Positions 1 to 9,384 of a stretch of 64,000 nt of DNA are shown here, one piece after another; within the stretch, counting starts at the first letter, position 1, and the number at the start of each line of letters is the position of its first letter. This DNA is from an uncultured bacterium (lineage in GTDB: Bacteria > Hydrogenedentota > Hydrogenedentia > Hydrogenedentales > Hydrogenedentaceae), in assembly GCA_937124615.1 (NCBI GenBank), contig CAKZKR010000016.1:62001-126000 (forward strand), given 5' to 3'. The notes beneath the pieces were generated by a model. It was not told the origin of the DNA, did no database searches, and saw only the letters and a program-made list of their open reading frames with translations. Made by a program: the position numbers and the translations under genes.

Positions 1-764
1 TAGGAAAATCTTCTTTAATTAATGCCCTTTTAGATAACGAAAGGGTAATTGTAGATGAAACACCGGGAACAACAAGAGATGCCATTGATATTCCTTTTAA
101 TTGGAAAGGAAATGATTACATTTTGATCGATACCGCAGGGATGCGGAGAAAAGCACATTTAAGAGAGGCTGTAGAGTTTTATAGCGTCCATAGAACATTA
201 AAATCTATCCGAAGATCAGATATTGTTCTTGTCCTTATTGAAGCTACTGAGGGTATCACAGACCAGGATAAAAAAATCATAGGTTATGCAATAGAACAAG
301 GAGTAGGAATTATAATTGGGTTTAGTAAATGGGACTTAGTTCCTAACAAAAAAGAATATGCTTTTATTTTACAGCAACAGATAGAAAGGGACCTCCCTCA
401 TCTCGGTTATATACCAACAGTTTATTTGTCTGTAATACAGAATAAACAAAAGTATGTTACCGAGTTGTTCAAAACTATAAATATTGTCCAAAAAAATCGT
501 TTATTTCGTATTTCTACATCAGAGTTTAACCATTTTATTACCGAATTAAAAACCACTCATCCTGCTCCAACCAAAGGAGGAAAAAGAGCAAAAATATACT
601 ACGGTTCTCAAGTAAGTATAAAACCGACTAAGTTTCTTTTATCTGTTAATCAAAGCAGACTGTTTCATTTTAGTTATCTTCGTTTTATAGAAAACTCTAT
701 CCGAGAGAAATATAATTTTGTAGGGGTACCCATAAAAATACAATTGCAAGAAGGAGAAAAATAA
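1..764 (+). CDS. der: GTPase Der (EngA), C-terminal part, 5' end outside window
   Basis: Der is a double-GTPase that assists maturation of the 50S ribosomal subunit. The reading frame is open from base 3, so the gene begins upstream of the window. What remains is the second G domain: a P-loop (GKSSLINAL) at the very start, a switch region with ETPGTTRD, the G3 motif DTAG at about base 129, and a G4 motif that reads SKWD where NKWD is usual. The last ~80 residues are the Der-specific KH-like domain (THPAPTKGGKRAKIYY). The stop overlaps the plsY start by one base (TAATG), so the two are translationally coupled. The family call is firm; the first G domain cannot be judged. Confidence 0.95.
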   Translation, partial: GKSSLINALLDNERVIVDETPGTTRDAIDIPFNWKGNDYILIDTAGMRRKAHLREAVEFYSVHRTLKSIRRSDIVLVLIEATEGITDQDKKIIGYAIEQGVGIIIGFSKWDLVPNKKEYAFILQQQIERDLPHLGYIPTVYLSVIQNKQKYVTELFKTINIVQKNRLFRISTSEFNHFITELKTTHPAPTKGGKRAKIYYGSQVSIKPTKFLLSVNQSRLFHFSYLRFIENSIREKYNFVGVPIKIQLQEGEK

Positions 765-1366
765 TGGAATTAAGATATATGTTATTCTATGGATTTCCTA
801 TACTTTTGGCGTATCTGTTGGGCTCTATTCCTACAGGTTTATGGATAGGACTCCTATTTTATAAAAAAGATATCAGGAAATATGGTAGTGGCAATATTGG
901 GGCTACGAATGCATTGCGGGTATTAGGCAAAATTCCAGGGGCTATTGCTCTTTTTTTCGATGCGTTAAAAGGATTTATTCCTGTAATTTTAACTAAATTA
1001 TATTTACCTGATTATCCATACCTTCCTTTACTTACAGGTATATCCGCTATTTTAGGGCATTTGTTCTCCATTTTCCTCTTTTTCAAAGGAGGAAAAGGAG
1101 TTGCAACAGGGACGGGAGTATATTTAGCTCTTGCACCTATTCCTACATTAATTGCAGGATTAGTATTTTTTATATCTGCATTTTCAACTCGTATGGTTAG
1201 TGTAGGTTCTATATCTTCAGCAATTGTTCTTTCTTTATTAACATTATTTTTGTATAGAAATGATATTATATTTGTACTTATAACATTTGTTGTTGCTATT
1301 CTGGTGATTTATAAACATCGTTCTAATATCCAAAGAATTATCCGTGGTGAAGAGAATAAGTTTTGA
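764..1366 (+). CDS. plsY: Glycerol-3-phosphate acyltransferase PlsY
   Basis: PlsY transfers an acyl group from acyl phosphate to glycerol-3-phosphate, the first step of bacterial phospholipid synthesis, in the inner membrane. The 200-residue length is normal. Three family motifs are visible: GSIPTG near residue 21, GSGNIGATNALR near residue 42, and the glycine-rich KGGKGVATGTG near residue 108. About five hydrophobic helices are present. A strong ribosome binding site (AAGGAG) lies just upstream inside the end of der. The 3' end overlaps the next gene by 23 bases, so der, plsY and the DUF2723 gene look like one transcript. Confidence 0.97.
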   Translation: MELRYMLFYGFPILLAYLLGSIPTGLWIGLLFYKKDIRKYGSGNIGATNALRVLGKIPGAIALFFDALKGFIPVILTKLYLPDYPYLPLLTGISAILGHLFSIFLFFKGGKGVATGTGVYLALAPIPTLIAGLVFFISAFSTRMVSVGSISSAIVLSLLTLFLYRNDIIFVLITFVVAILVIYKHRSNIQRIIRGEENKF

Positions 1367-3266
1367 GAGAACGAATGAATATTTTTCACCCTTCATAATA
1401 AATTTTATGATGGGTATTTTTGTATTTCTTTTCTCCTTTACTGTCTATGTTCTCACTTTAGCACCTACCGTAACCGCAGAAGATAGCGGGGAACTAATAA
1501 CAGCCTCATATTTTTTGGGAATACCTCATCCCCCCGGATATCCCACCTGGTGCTTATTGTCTCATCCTTTTGTTTATATCCCAGTTGGAAATATTGCATG
1601 GAGGATAAATCTTTCTTCCGCTTTTTTTGCTTCATGCACGATACTTTTCCTTTTTCTTTCTTTACATAGAATAACTAAAAACAGAATTGCCTCAATAAGT
1701 AGTTCCCTTATTTTTGCTTTTTCTTTAGAATTCTGGGAACAATCTGTAATTACAGAGGTATACAGTCTCAATGCTTTGTTTATTATTCTTTGTATATATC
1801 TTTTAATTTTATGGAAAGACACCAATAATCACAGGTATCTATTATTATTATCTTTTATTTACGGTATAAGTTTAGGGAACCATTACACTATGTTTGTAAT
1901 AGGCCCTATACTGGCAATATTTATATTATTCATACATCCTATTAATTCCTACAATATAAAAATATACTTGTTTTGTATTATTATTTCCTTTACATCGTGG
2001 ATATTGGTTTGTTCATATCTATATATTCGGTCTTTATCCAATCCCCCAATTGACTGGGGCAATCCGGAAAATATTACAAACCTAATAAATCTAATAACAC
2101 GGAAACAATATTCCTTCATGCTTACACAATATCCGAGAGGTTTTCTTAGACTATTAAAGCAATGCTATATTTTCTTTGGAATGGGAATTTACCAATTTGG
2201 CTCTCCTTTCATATTTTTGTTGTCTCTGATATCATTTTTCTTCTTATTATTCAAACATCGAACATGGAGTATATTATTCTTTTGTTTAGGCTTTTTTACA
2301 GGTTTGTCTGCCATTTTAGTTCAGAACTTTAATTTTGATATTGAATGGCTGGAAGTAATGTCCGTCTTTGGTATCCCCCTATACTTAAGTTGTTGCCTCG
2401 TTTTAGGAATCATGTTAGGGGATGTTCTGAATTGGTTATATTCTTATTCAACAAGACGACCCTACCTCATCTATTTGTTTATACTCTTACTACCATTTAT
2501 TCCATTGTATAAAAATTATGAAACAAATGACTATTCTAAATTCTGGTTTGCTCATGAATTCGGTGAAAATATTCTTAAATCATTAAGTCCTGATGCCATT
2601 TATATTCCGTATACAGACCACGCAAGTTTTCCATTACTTTACCTTCAAAAGGTGGAGGGAATAAGAAAAGACATTATAATAGGAAGAGTGTGTGGATATT
2701 TAAATCCCAATTTGTTTGAAGGAATGGATAAAGAACAATGGGCAAAATATGCTCCTTTCCCAAAAGCACGATACGAAAATGAATTAATTGGATGGCTTAT
2801 TGATAATACGAAAAGACCTATATATTCTGAAAAAAAGCTTCGTGTTTCTACAAAAAAGAAAGGAACTTGGGAACCTGCAGGTATCCTTTACCGATATAAG
2901 AGAGATAAGGAAAATGTCTTTAAATCAGAGGTCTACTGGGAAAAATATAATTGGAAATACATTAAAGAAAAGAATATAGACAAACAATCGTCTTCCTTAA
3001 TTTGGCTTCATATTCAATGGGCAAAAGCAAGAGATTGTTTTTTAAGCCATAACAATAATAGTGCTATAGATTTTATATATAATGGATTGAAATATTATGG
3101 TAAAGATGATGTTGTTTTAAATAATGCAGGAGTTCTATGTGCAGAACATAGAGAACTATCACATGCTAAAAATTTTTTTGAAGAGGCACTAAAAATTAAC
3201 CCTAACAATATTACCGTTCAGAGAAACTTAGTAAAATTAAAAAATAAACTTACAGATATATCGTAA
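1344..3266 (+). CDS. DUF2723 multi-spanning membrane protein with C-terminal TPR
   Basis: This 640-residue protein belongs to the DUF2723 (TMEM260-like) family, related in fold to C-type protein O-mannosyltransferases. The hallmark is near residues 33-65: LAPTVTAEDSGEL followed by GIPHPPGYP. Around ten hydrophobic helices fill residues 20-390. The C-terminal ~250 residues are soluble and end in a TPR-like stretch (NNAGVLCAEHRELSHA). The start is a GTG at 1344 or 1347 inside plsY; no in-frame ATG precedes the first membrane helix except a weak pair near 1407. A glycosyltransferase role is inferred from the fold family; the substrate is unknown. Confidence 0.8.
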   Translation: MVKRISFERTNEYFSPFIINFMMGIFVFLFSFTVYVLTLAPTVTAEDSGELITASYFLGIPHPPGYPTWCLLSHPFVYIPVGNIAWRINLSSAFFASCTILFLFLSLHRITKNRIASISSSLIFAFSLEFWEQSVITEVYSLNALFIILCIYLLILWKDTNNHRYLLLLSFIYGISLGNHYTMFVIGPILAIFILFIHPINSYNIKIYLFCIIISFTSWILVCSYLYIRSLSNPPIDWGNPENITNLINLITRKQYSFMLTQYPRGFLRLLKQCYIFFGMGIYQFGSPFIFLLSLISFFFLLFKHRTWSILFFCLGFFTGLSAILVQNFNFDIEWLEVMSVFGIPLYLSCCLVLGIMLGDVLNWLYSYSTRRPYLIYLFILLLPFIPLYKNYETNDYSKFWFAHEFGENILKSLSPDAIYIPYTDHASFPLLYLQKVEGIRKDIIIGRVCGYLNPNLFEGMDKEQWAKYAPFPKARYENELIGWLIDNTKRPIYSEKKLRVSTKKKGTWEPAGILYRYKRDKENVFKSEVYWEKYNWKYIKEKNIDKQSSSLIWLHIQWAKARDCFLSHNNNSAIDFIYNGLKYYGKDDVVLNNAGVLCAEHRELSHAKNFFEEALKINPNNITVQRNLVKLKNKLTDIS

Positions 3267-3271
3267 AACAA

Positions 3272-3718
3272 TTATAATTCGGGGACACCACTTCCAGAAG
3301 TATGTGGAATCTGTTCAAAATCATTTTCAATTCCGTTATCTATACTTTCCACAAATAGGGCATTATTTGCTCTATATAATTTTCCTGTTATAGTTAAATC
3401 AATTCCTCTATATTTATTCCCTGTAATTATTGCGTCTGCTTCCTTTACAGTGATATAAAATAGTATTTTCCCTTTCAAGTCCTATATATTTTATTATCAA
3501 CATCTTTTGCTTCCACTACTTTAATGCATCTATCTGGGCTATTATTGAATGTTTAGAAAGGAAAGTCCCTTTTGCCAATGTTTCGATAAGACTCATATTT
3601 TTCCATTGACAATAACACCAATAGGTTGTTCCAATTCTTTCTCTTCATTCTGATCTACCTATAGAAAAAAGGCTATAAGAAAAATAGAGAATGTATAAAT
3701 TAAACCCTGTTTTGTCAT
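3272..3718 (-). pseudogene. Decayed tandem copy of the secreted protein at 3833-4285
   Basis: Reading the minus strand from an ATG at 3718, which still has a good GGAGG site upstream, gives a signal-peptide-like start (MTKQGLIYTFSIFLIAFF) and then a stop. Further fragments in shifting frames match the intact neighbour in order: EQPIGVIVNG (EQPVGVTVTG in the neighbour), SLIETLAKG (SLFETYAKG), VVEAKDVD (VTEAKDVD), KGKILFY (identical) and ITGKLYRANNALFVES (IIGKLFKQANAILVET). At least three in-frame stops and two frameshifts interrupt it. Only the last 68 codons (3272-3478) remain open. The total length, 447 bases, matches the neighbour at 453. This is a tandem duplicate that has lost function. 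Confidence 0.85.
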
Positions 3719-3772
3719 ATCTGTCCTCCTATATTATTATGTAATTATATTATAAATTTCCTTATATAAAAA

Positions 3773-3802
3773 ATATCCGCAGACTTTTCAGTCTGCGGAT
3801 AT
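3773..3802 (-). terminator. Rho-independent terminator of the 3833-4285 gene
   Basis: A perfect 13-base inverted repeat (ATATCCGCAGACT / AGTCTGCGGATAT) with a 4-base loop lies 31 bases past the stop of the minus-strand gene. On the minus strand it is followed by TTTTTATATAAG, the T-run expected of an intrinsic terminator. It separates the intact gene from its decayed copy. Confidence 0.85.
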
Positions 3803-3832
3803 ATAGAATATAGATAAACGTCTATCGGCTTA

Positions 3833-4285
3833 TTATAAAACCTGCAATTGACTTTTTGAACCCACGGGAAGGTTGTCAAAATCGTCCACACTATCATGCC
3901 CTTCAATCGTCTCGACCAGAATTGCATTTGCTTGCTTGAATAATTTACCGATAATAGTTACGGTTTTTCCCCTCATTTGGTTTCCTGTTATGAGATTATC
4001 AGCTTCCTTTGTAGGGAGATAAAACAAAATCTTTCCCTTTAATTCATCCAGCGCTTTACCATCAACATCTTTTGCTTCCGTAACTTTTAGCACATTTAAT
4101 TGAGCCACTGCTGAATTTGCAGAAGCAGTTCCACCTTTTGCATAAGTTTCAAATAGACTAACATTTTCGCCAGTAACTGTAACGCCAACAGGTTGTTCTG
4201 AATCTTTATTGTTATCCTGTGCAAAAACGACAAATGCTGAAACTAACATCACCAAAGCTAATGTTATTAATACATTTTTTAACAT
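3833..4285 (-). CDS. Secreted small protein of unknown function, OB-fold-like C-terminus
   Basis: This 150-residue protein has a clear signal peptide (residues 1-22, ending VVFAQ) and no cysteine, so it is probably periplasmic and not lipid-anchored. The C-terminal ~70 residues alternate strands (GKTVTIIGKLFKQANAILVE) in the style of small OB-fold domains such as the tRNA_anti-like family; this is inference. It has a strong AAGGAG site, its own promoter (4344-4373) and its own terminator, so it is a single-gene unit. A decayed duplicate follows at 3272-3718. No function can be assigned. Confidence 0.75.
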   Translation of the reverse strand: MLKNVLITLALVMLVSAFVVFAQDNNKDSEQPVGVTVTGENVSLFETYAKGGTASANSAVAQLNVLKVTEAKDVDGKALDELKGKILFYLPTKEADNLITGNQMRGKTVTIIGKLFKQANAILVETIEGHDSVDDFDNLPVGSKSQLQVL

Positions 4286-4343
4286 AATTTTACTCCTTAA
4301 AGTTATGTTTATTGTGTTTCCTTCTTCTCTTTACTACGATATT

Positions 4344-4373
4344 ATTATACTATTTATTTAATTTTCGTTTCAA
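4344..4373 (-). promoter_or_regulatory. Sigma-70-type promoter for the 3833-4285 gene
   Basis: On the minus strand, TTGAAA (4373-4368) and TATAAT (4349-4344) are separated by 18 bases, close to consensus. The expected start of transcription is near 4337, giving a leader of about 50 bases before the ATG at 4285. It lies just past the stop of the fusion gene at 4393. Confidence 0.55.
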
Positions 4374-4392
4374 AAATACCTTAAAATTTATG

Positions 4393-7300
4393 TCATAGTC
4401 CCTTTTTATCTATCTCTAACGCTAATTTCTTTATAGCCCTTATATCTAATTTACCTGTTCCAAGTACGGGGATACATTCTACTTTATAAAACGCATTAGG
4501 ACGAGGTTTCCAAAGATTGGGGAGTTCTGACTTATCTATCATTTCAATTAGTTTATTTATCTGTTCTTCCTCTAATGTATGTAGGACAACTATTCTCTCC
4601 CCTTTTTGTTCATCAGGAATTCCCGTTACCGCTAAACTAAGTTCAGTTAAACCCAGCAAATCATGCAATACCTCTTCTATTCGGGTATGAGAAATCATTT
4701 CTCCTGCAATTTTACTGAATCTTGCCAATCTGTCTGTAATATAAATAAAACCATCTTCATCGATTTTCGCAATATCTCCAGTTCGATACCATTCTCCTCT
4801 CAATGCTTTCTCTGTTTTCTCTGGTAAGTTTAAATAACCCGCCATTATATTAGGACCTGTAACCTCAAGCATTCCTTCCTCCCCCATACTTAAGATAGTA
4901 CCTGTATCAGGATCAGTAACTCTTACAGAAATACCGGGTAAAGGCCTTCCTATTGATCCAACTTTATTAAATTTATTGAAGAACCCGGGCGTTTCAAAAT
5001 CAGGTAGATTTACCGAAACCAAAGGTGAACACTCTGTGGCCCCATATCCCTCTAATGGTTCAATATTAAATTTTTCATAAAATCCTTTTCGTATTCTGTC
5101 CGGTAACTTTTCTGCTCCCGCCATAACAATTTCTAAAGTATTGAATTCTTCAGGAGAACACTTTCGAATAAAACCTTGAAGGAATGTACTCGTTGCTAAT
5201 AAAATATTTGCTTTATATTTTTGAGAGAGTCCGCCTATTACTTTAGGTTCAAGAGGATTAGGATGGAATACACACCGTACACCATTTGTCAGCGGTAACC
5301 AAATAGTAACAGTAAAACCAAATGAATGGAAAAAGGGTAGAAAACCTAATACACAGGTATTTTTATCATGCCAGATAACTCGCCTGATACATTCTGCTTG
5401 ACTCATGATATTCCTCTTTGTAAGCATTATTCCCTTTGGATTTCCTTCACTGCCACTTGAAAATATAATAGTGGCCAAGTCTTCCTCCTTGTGAGGAGGA
5501 GCGTTAAAATATCTTTCTATTAAATAAATTGGCAGAAATATTGCACAAAGAATGCCCCAAATCTTATCCCATGTATTTACTGTTTCACGGACATCTTCAA
5601 GATATACAGGGATCTCAGGCACATCAATATTAACGCGTTCTAAAAACCTTTTTGATGTAAGGACATGTTTTATACCACATGTCTTCACACAGGATGCTAT
5701 AATTTCTGAACTCTGGGTGTAATTTAGGTTAACAGGAACCTTCCCTATAATTTGAAGGGCTATATTGACTATGGCTCCACCAATTGTAGGAGGTACAAGA
5801 ATACCTACCATTTTTTCATTACCCAATATTTTTTTGAACTTTTTACCTAATATTAAGGCTCCCATATAGGCTTTGAAGTAACTAATATGTCCTGTAAGTG
5901 CATCGGCCATACAAAAATGAAGAGGATTTCTCTTTGCATAATGAATAAAAGCACGATGTAAAGAAGATCTATACATGTAGGGTCTTCTTCGATAACATTG
6001 TGAACCCAACCATTGAATTCTTTCTCTAACTTCATAGTTATTATTTGGATCTGTCATAGGATCTCCGATTTCTATATAAATAGGACAACGCCATCTTTCC
6101 GGGAACATCCATTTAATGTTCCCATTTCTTACTCTATATACAATTTCTGTTATACGGTCCATAAATATTGGGATAATAGGAATATCTAAATTTTTTGTAA
6201 GTACTTTATAATCTTTATACCATGGCATTTCAGGACCTGAAGGGTAAAAATTTTTTTCCCAAGGTACACACACCCAATTCCCAAGAACGAACTGTTGTCT
6301 AATTTTTACAATTATTTCTTCAATCTCTTTGATTGTTGCATTATTGGGGACTAAAATAAGATTTAAAAATTTTGAACACCAACGCATCCAACGGATTTTT
6401 AATATATTCTCTCCAGCAACAAAAACAATTTTCCTATCAAAACTATAAAACAGAACTAACATGTCTACAAAAGACACATGATTCGATACTATTAATGCCC
6501 CACCTTTTTCAGGTAGTTTGTTTCTATTGGAAACAAATACCCGATAAAGGGTACTGTCTAATATCCAGAGAAGTGCACGAAGTATCATATTTTTTTCTAT
6601 CCTTATCATTATAGTTAAAATAAGCAATGATAGTATTCCACTTATAAAAAATATAAACCGTGGTGGACAGTTTAGAATACTAAATAAAATCATAAACAAC
6701 CCTGCAGAAATAGTCATTCCACCAAAGGTAACTAAATTACTTGTTGCTATCATAGCCCCTCGAACCTGATTAGGACTCTGTCTTTGTAGCAAACAAGCAA
6801 GGGGAACATCGAATAGACCCGCACCAAAACCGAGTGCAAACATTAATACTATAAGTTTAACAAGGCTAATCCCCGGGATAGACAAAAAGAAGCATAATAT
6901 TACCATCATTATACCCCCAATAACTACCAATCCCATTTCTATTTTCTCCCTCGAAAAATAACCCGCTGCAGTACTTCCTAAAGCAATACCAATAGCTATC
7001 AAAGCTAACAGCGTCCCAATAGCCCCTGAATTATCCAGCTCTACCTTTCCATATTCAACGATATTTTGCATAATAAGGGCACCTGCAAACCAAAAGTACG
7101 TAATTCCCAACATAGCAAGTAATAATTGTTTATCTCTAAAGAAAATTTTAAAATAGCCTGTTAAACCCGCAAAAGGATTGATTTCTATTTTACGAGTAGG
7201 TTCAACAGGAGATACATGTGTTACTAATAAAGAAGTAAGTAAGCCCATAGAAGATAACCCAACCATAGAAAACATAGCTAAATACAAGTTATTTCTAAAT

Positions 7301-7824
7301 ATCTCAATCATCCATCCTCCCACAGCATTTCCAAAAATAATTGCGAGAAATGTCCACAAATTCAACAATCCATTACCCCATGATAAACGAGTTTCAGGCA
7401 ATATTTCGGGTAATATGCCATATTTAGCAGGGCTAAAAAAAGTACTCTGCATTGCCATTAAAAAGAGTGTAAAAAACAATAAATGATAACTTCTAAGAAA
7501 TACGGCAAAGGCTCCCATTAACATAACTCCTAATTCCCATACCTTTGTCCATACAGTTACTCTTTGTTTTGAATAGCGGTCTGATAAAGACCCTGCTAAT
7601 GCAGGGAAAAGGAGCCAGGGCAAATTAAATAGAGCTGTGCATACAGGGGTAACAAAACGGTGCCATGGTGAATCCTGAGTCAGAAAAAGAGGGACACTAA
7701 GTATAATTATAAGTTTATATACATTGTCACTAAAGGCCCCCTGGAATTGTGTTGCAAGTAGTGAATAAAATCCTAACCGACTAAATTTTTCTTCTTCTTT
7801 TATATTTTTTATAAAAAAAGCCAT
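4393..7824 (-). CDS. LplT-like MFS / acyltransferase / acyl-ACP ligase fusion (Aas type)
   Basis: This 1143-residue fusion matches the LplT-Aas arrangement for lysophospholipid import and re-acylation. Residues ~1-410 are a 12-helix MFS transporter of the LplT type. Residues ~430-620 are a PlsC-type acyltransferase with the NHxxxxD motif (NHVSFVD, His near 448). Residues ~630-1143 are an AMP-forming acyl ligase with the P-loop-like SSGSEGNPKG near 790, EGYGATECSP, and YRTGD. In E. coli lplT and aas are separate genes. It lies 41 bases behind a MarR regulator and is probably in its operon. The domain calls are firm; the lysophospholipid substrate is inferred. Confidence 0.9.
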   Translation of the reverse strand: MAFFIKNIKEEEKFSRLGFYSLLATQFQGAFSDNVYKLIIILSVPLFLTQDSPWHRFVTPVCTALFNLPWLLFPALAGSLSDRYSKQRVTVWTKVWELGVMLMGAFAVFLRSYHLLFFTLFLMAMQSTFFSPAKYGILPEILPETRLSWGNGLLNLWTFLAIIFGNAVGGWMIEIFRNNLYLAMFSMVGLSSMGLLTSLLVTHVSPVEPTRKIEINPFAGLTGYFKIFFRDKQLLLAMLGITYFWFAGALIMQNIVEYGKVELDNSGAIGTLLALIAIGIALGSTAAGYFSREKIEMGLVVIGGIMMVILCFFLSIPGISLVKLIVLMFALGFGAGLFDVPLACLLQRQSPNQVRGAMIATSNLVTFGGMTISAGLFMILFSILNCPPRFIFFISGILSLLILTIMIRIEKNMILRALLWILDSTLYRVFVSNRNKLPEKGGALIVSNHVSFVDMLVLFYSFDRKIVFVAGENILKIRWMRWCSKFLNLILVPNNATIKEIEEIIVKIRQQFVLGNWVCVPWEKNFYPSGPEMPWYKDYKVLTKNLDIPIIPIFMDRITEIVYRVRNGNIKWMFPERWRCPIYIEIGDPMTDPNNNYEVRERIQWLGSQCYRRRPYMYRSSLHRAFIHYAKRNPLHFCMADALTGHISYFKAYMGALILGKKFKKILGNEKMVGILVPPTIGGAIVNIALQIIGKVPVNLNYTQSSEIIASCVKTCGIKHVLTSKRFLERVNIDVPEIPVYLEDVRETVNTWDKIWGILCAIFLPIYLIERYFNAPPHKEEDLATIIFSSGSEGNPKGIMLTKRNIMSQAECIRRVIWHDKNTCVLGFLPFFHSFGFTVTIWLPLTNGVRCVFHPNPLEPKVIGGLSQKYKANILLATSTFLQGFIRKCSPEEFNTLEIVMAGAEKLPDRIRKGFYEKFNIEPLEGYGATECSPLVSVNLPDFETPGFFNKFNKVGSIGRPLPGISVRVTDPDTGTILSMGEEGMLEVTGPNIMAGYLNLPEKTEKALRGEWYRTGDIAKIDEDGFIYITDRLARFSKIAGEMISHTRIEEVLHDLLGLTELSLAVTGIPDEQKGERIVVLHTLEEEQINKLIEMIDKSELPNLWKPRPNAFYKVECIPVLGTGKLDIRAIKKLALEIDKKGL

Positions 7825-7865
7825 GGAATTTCAGACCTTAAATTTGTAATTTGATTATTAAAGAT

Positions 7866-8357
7866 TTAGTCATTTTCTTTTGTAGAATTGGGAATAATTA
7901 TTAATCTCTCTCGGATAATTTCCATGTATTTAATAATTTCCATACACTCTTTGTCAGAAAAACATGAAAAAAGCCGATGTATATTGCGTCTATATATCGG
8001 TTCCATTTTTCTGACAAGATTCAATCCCTCAGGTGTAAGTTCTACATGCCTTATTCTTCTATTCCCTTCAACAGAATTTCGTAATACTAACCCTTTTGCT
8101 TCTAATTTATCAAGAATTGATGTAATACTAGCACGGGTTACTACCAAACGCCGTCCTAAATCCGATTGTGTCCACTTTCTCTTTTTATATTTAAGGGCAA
8201 AAAGGACATTAAACTGTGCTTCTGTCAAACCATATTTTCTAAAAAAAGTCTCTCCTTTAGTTGATAACACAGCAACTGTTCTCACAATATTTAACAATGT
8301 TTCATGCTTTAAATCTTGTATCGGTTGTTCTAACTCTAATTCCCTATTTATCGACAT
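7866..8357 (-). CDS. MarR-family transcriptional regulator
   Basis: The winged-helix core is visible: KKRKWTQSDLGRRL, then the recognition helix VTRASITSILDKLEAKGLV, then the wing and ELTPEGLNLV. About 163 residues is slightly long for MarR, with an N-terminal helix. The ATG at 8357 was preferred over a TTG at 8378 because a GGAG site precedes it. The gene sits directly upstream of the phospholipid-repair fusion in the same direction, so it probably controls that gene and itself. An imperfect palindrome at 8406-8446 in the divergent gap is a candidate operator. The ligand is unknown; fatty acid or membrane damage would fit. Confidence 0.9.
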   Translation of the reverse strand: MSINRELELEQPIQDLKHETLLNIVRTVAVLSTKGETFFRKYGLTEAQFNVLFALKYKKRKWTQSDLGRRLVVTRASITSILDKLEAKGLVLRNSVEGNRRIRHVELTPEGLNLVRKMEPIYRRNIHRLFSCFSDKECMEIIKYMEIIRERLIIIPNSTKEND

Positions 8358-8405
8358 GGAAAAAACACTCCATAACAAGTTAGGATATTATTTAATATTT
8401 GTTTT

Positions 8406-8446
8406 CTAACATTGTATTTAATAATTGTAAAATAATAAATTGTTAG
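8406..8446. promoter_or_regulatory. Candidate MarR operator in divergent intergenic gap
   Basis: CTAACA at 8406-8411 and TGTTAG at 8441-8446 form the ends of a long imperfect palindrome whose inner part repeats ATTGT/ACAAT-type steps. It lies between the divergent MarR gene and the SDR gene, where an autoregulatory site would be expected. No convincing -35/-10 pair was picked out. The arms are short and the region is very AT-rich, so chance is possible. Confidence 0.3.
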
Positions 8447-8475
8447 ATGTCAATCAATCTTTTAGGATAATGGTC

Positions 8476-9384
8476 ATGAAGATACTTATATCGGGAGCAT
8501 CTGGATTTGTCGGAAATTATTTATATCACCGTCTATCTAATAACGGATTTATATGTTATAAGTTAATTCGAGAAAAAAAACTTAATGAAAGGGAAATATT
8601 CTGGGACCCTTATAATAACATTATTGATTTGGAATTATTAAAAGGATTCGATACATTTATTCATTTGAGTGGTGCTAATATTGCAGAATCCTTTTGGACA
8701 GAGAAACGTAAAAAAATTCTAACTGAAAGTCGTATAAAGACAACAAAATTTCTATCTGAAAGTATTGTTAATTTAAACGACAATTCAAAAAGACTATTCA
8801 TAGCATCGGCAATTGGCTATTATGGTCCCATCACACATAATATTACAACAGAAAAGGGTCAAAAAGGAATAGGATTTTTGGCATCATTATGTGAGAAATG
8901 GGAAAATTCAGCTCAACCAGCCATATCATATGGAATAAAAACAATTTTTATGCGTTTCGGTATTATTATGGGAAAAGAAGGCGGATTCTTATATAGACTA
9001 TTAAAGTTATATCGATTAGGATTAGGAGGAACAATAGGGAATAAAAATGCTTTTCTAAGTTGGATAGCCATTGAAGATTTATATAACGCTGTTTCTTTTC
9101 TTCTAAATAAAAATCAATCTGAAGGACCTTATAACTTTGTTTCACCATATCCAATTACACAGGAAGAATTTTGTCATATTTTGTCAAAAGCGACAAAAAG
9201 ACACGCCTTTTTTCGTGTACCCTCTTTTTTTATAAAAACTTTCTTGGGGGAAATGGGAAGAGAACTATTTCTTGCAGACCAGAAAATCTATCCTGAAAAG
9301 TTAATAAATGAAGGTTTTATTTTTTCTTTCCCATATTTTAAGCAATACTTAGAATCCCTATTAAATAGCACCTACAAGATATAA
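8476..9384 (+). CDS. SDR-family epimerase-like protein, YfcH/TIGR01777 family
   Basis: A NAD(P)-binding Rossmann protein of about 302 residues. The dinucleotide motif GASGFVG is at residues ~7-13. HLSGANI and SRIKTT follow, then the family-typical SAIGYYG carrying the catalytic Tyr region. The C-terminal DUF1731 domain runs from ~245 to the end (RVPSFFIKTFLGEMG). The ATG at 8476 was chosen because it gives the canonical MKILISGASG start behind an AGGA site; longer forms from 8440 or 8470 would overlap the probable operator. The 3' end overlaps the convergent gene by 24 bases. The substrate is not known for this family. Confidence 0.88.
   Translation: MKILISGASGFVGNYLYHRLSNNGFICYKLIREKKLNEREIFWDPYNNIIDLELLKGFDTFIHLSGANIAESFWTEKRKKILTESRIKTTKFLSESIVNLNDNSKRLFIASAIGYYGPITHNITTEKGQKGIGFLASLCEKWENSAQPAISYGIKTIFMRFGIIMGKEGGFLYRLLKLYRLGLGGTIGNKNAFLSWIAIEDLYNAVSFLLNKNQSEGPYNFVSPYPITQEEFCHILSKATKRHAFFRVPSFFIKTFLGEMGRELFLADQKIYPEKLINEGFIFSFPYFKQYLESLLNSTYKI

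Noticed and set aside
7888-8409. A 173-codon open frame opposite the MarR gene
   Set aside because: It mirrors the MarR coding sequence and covers the likely operator; no family pattern was seen.
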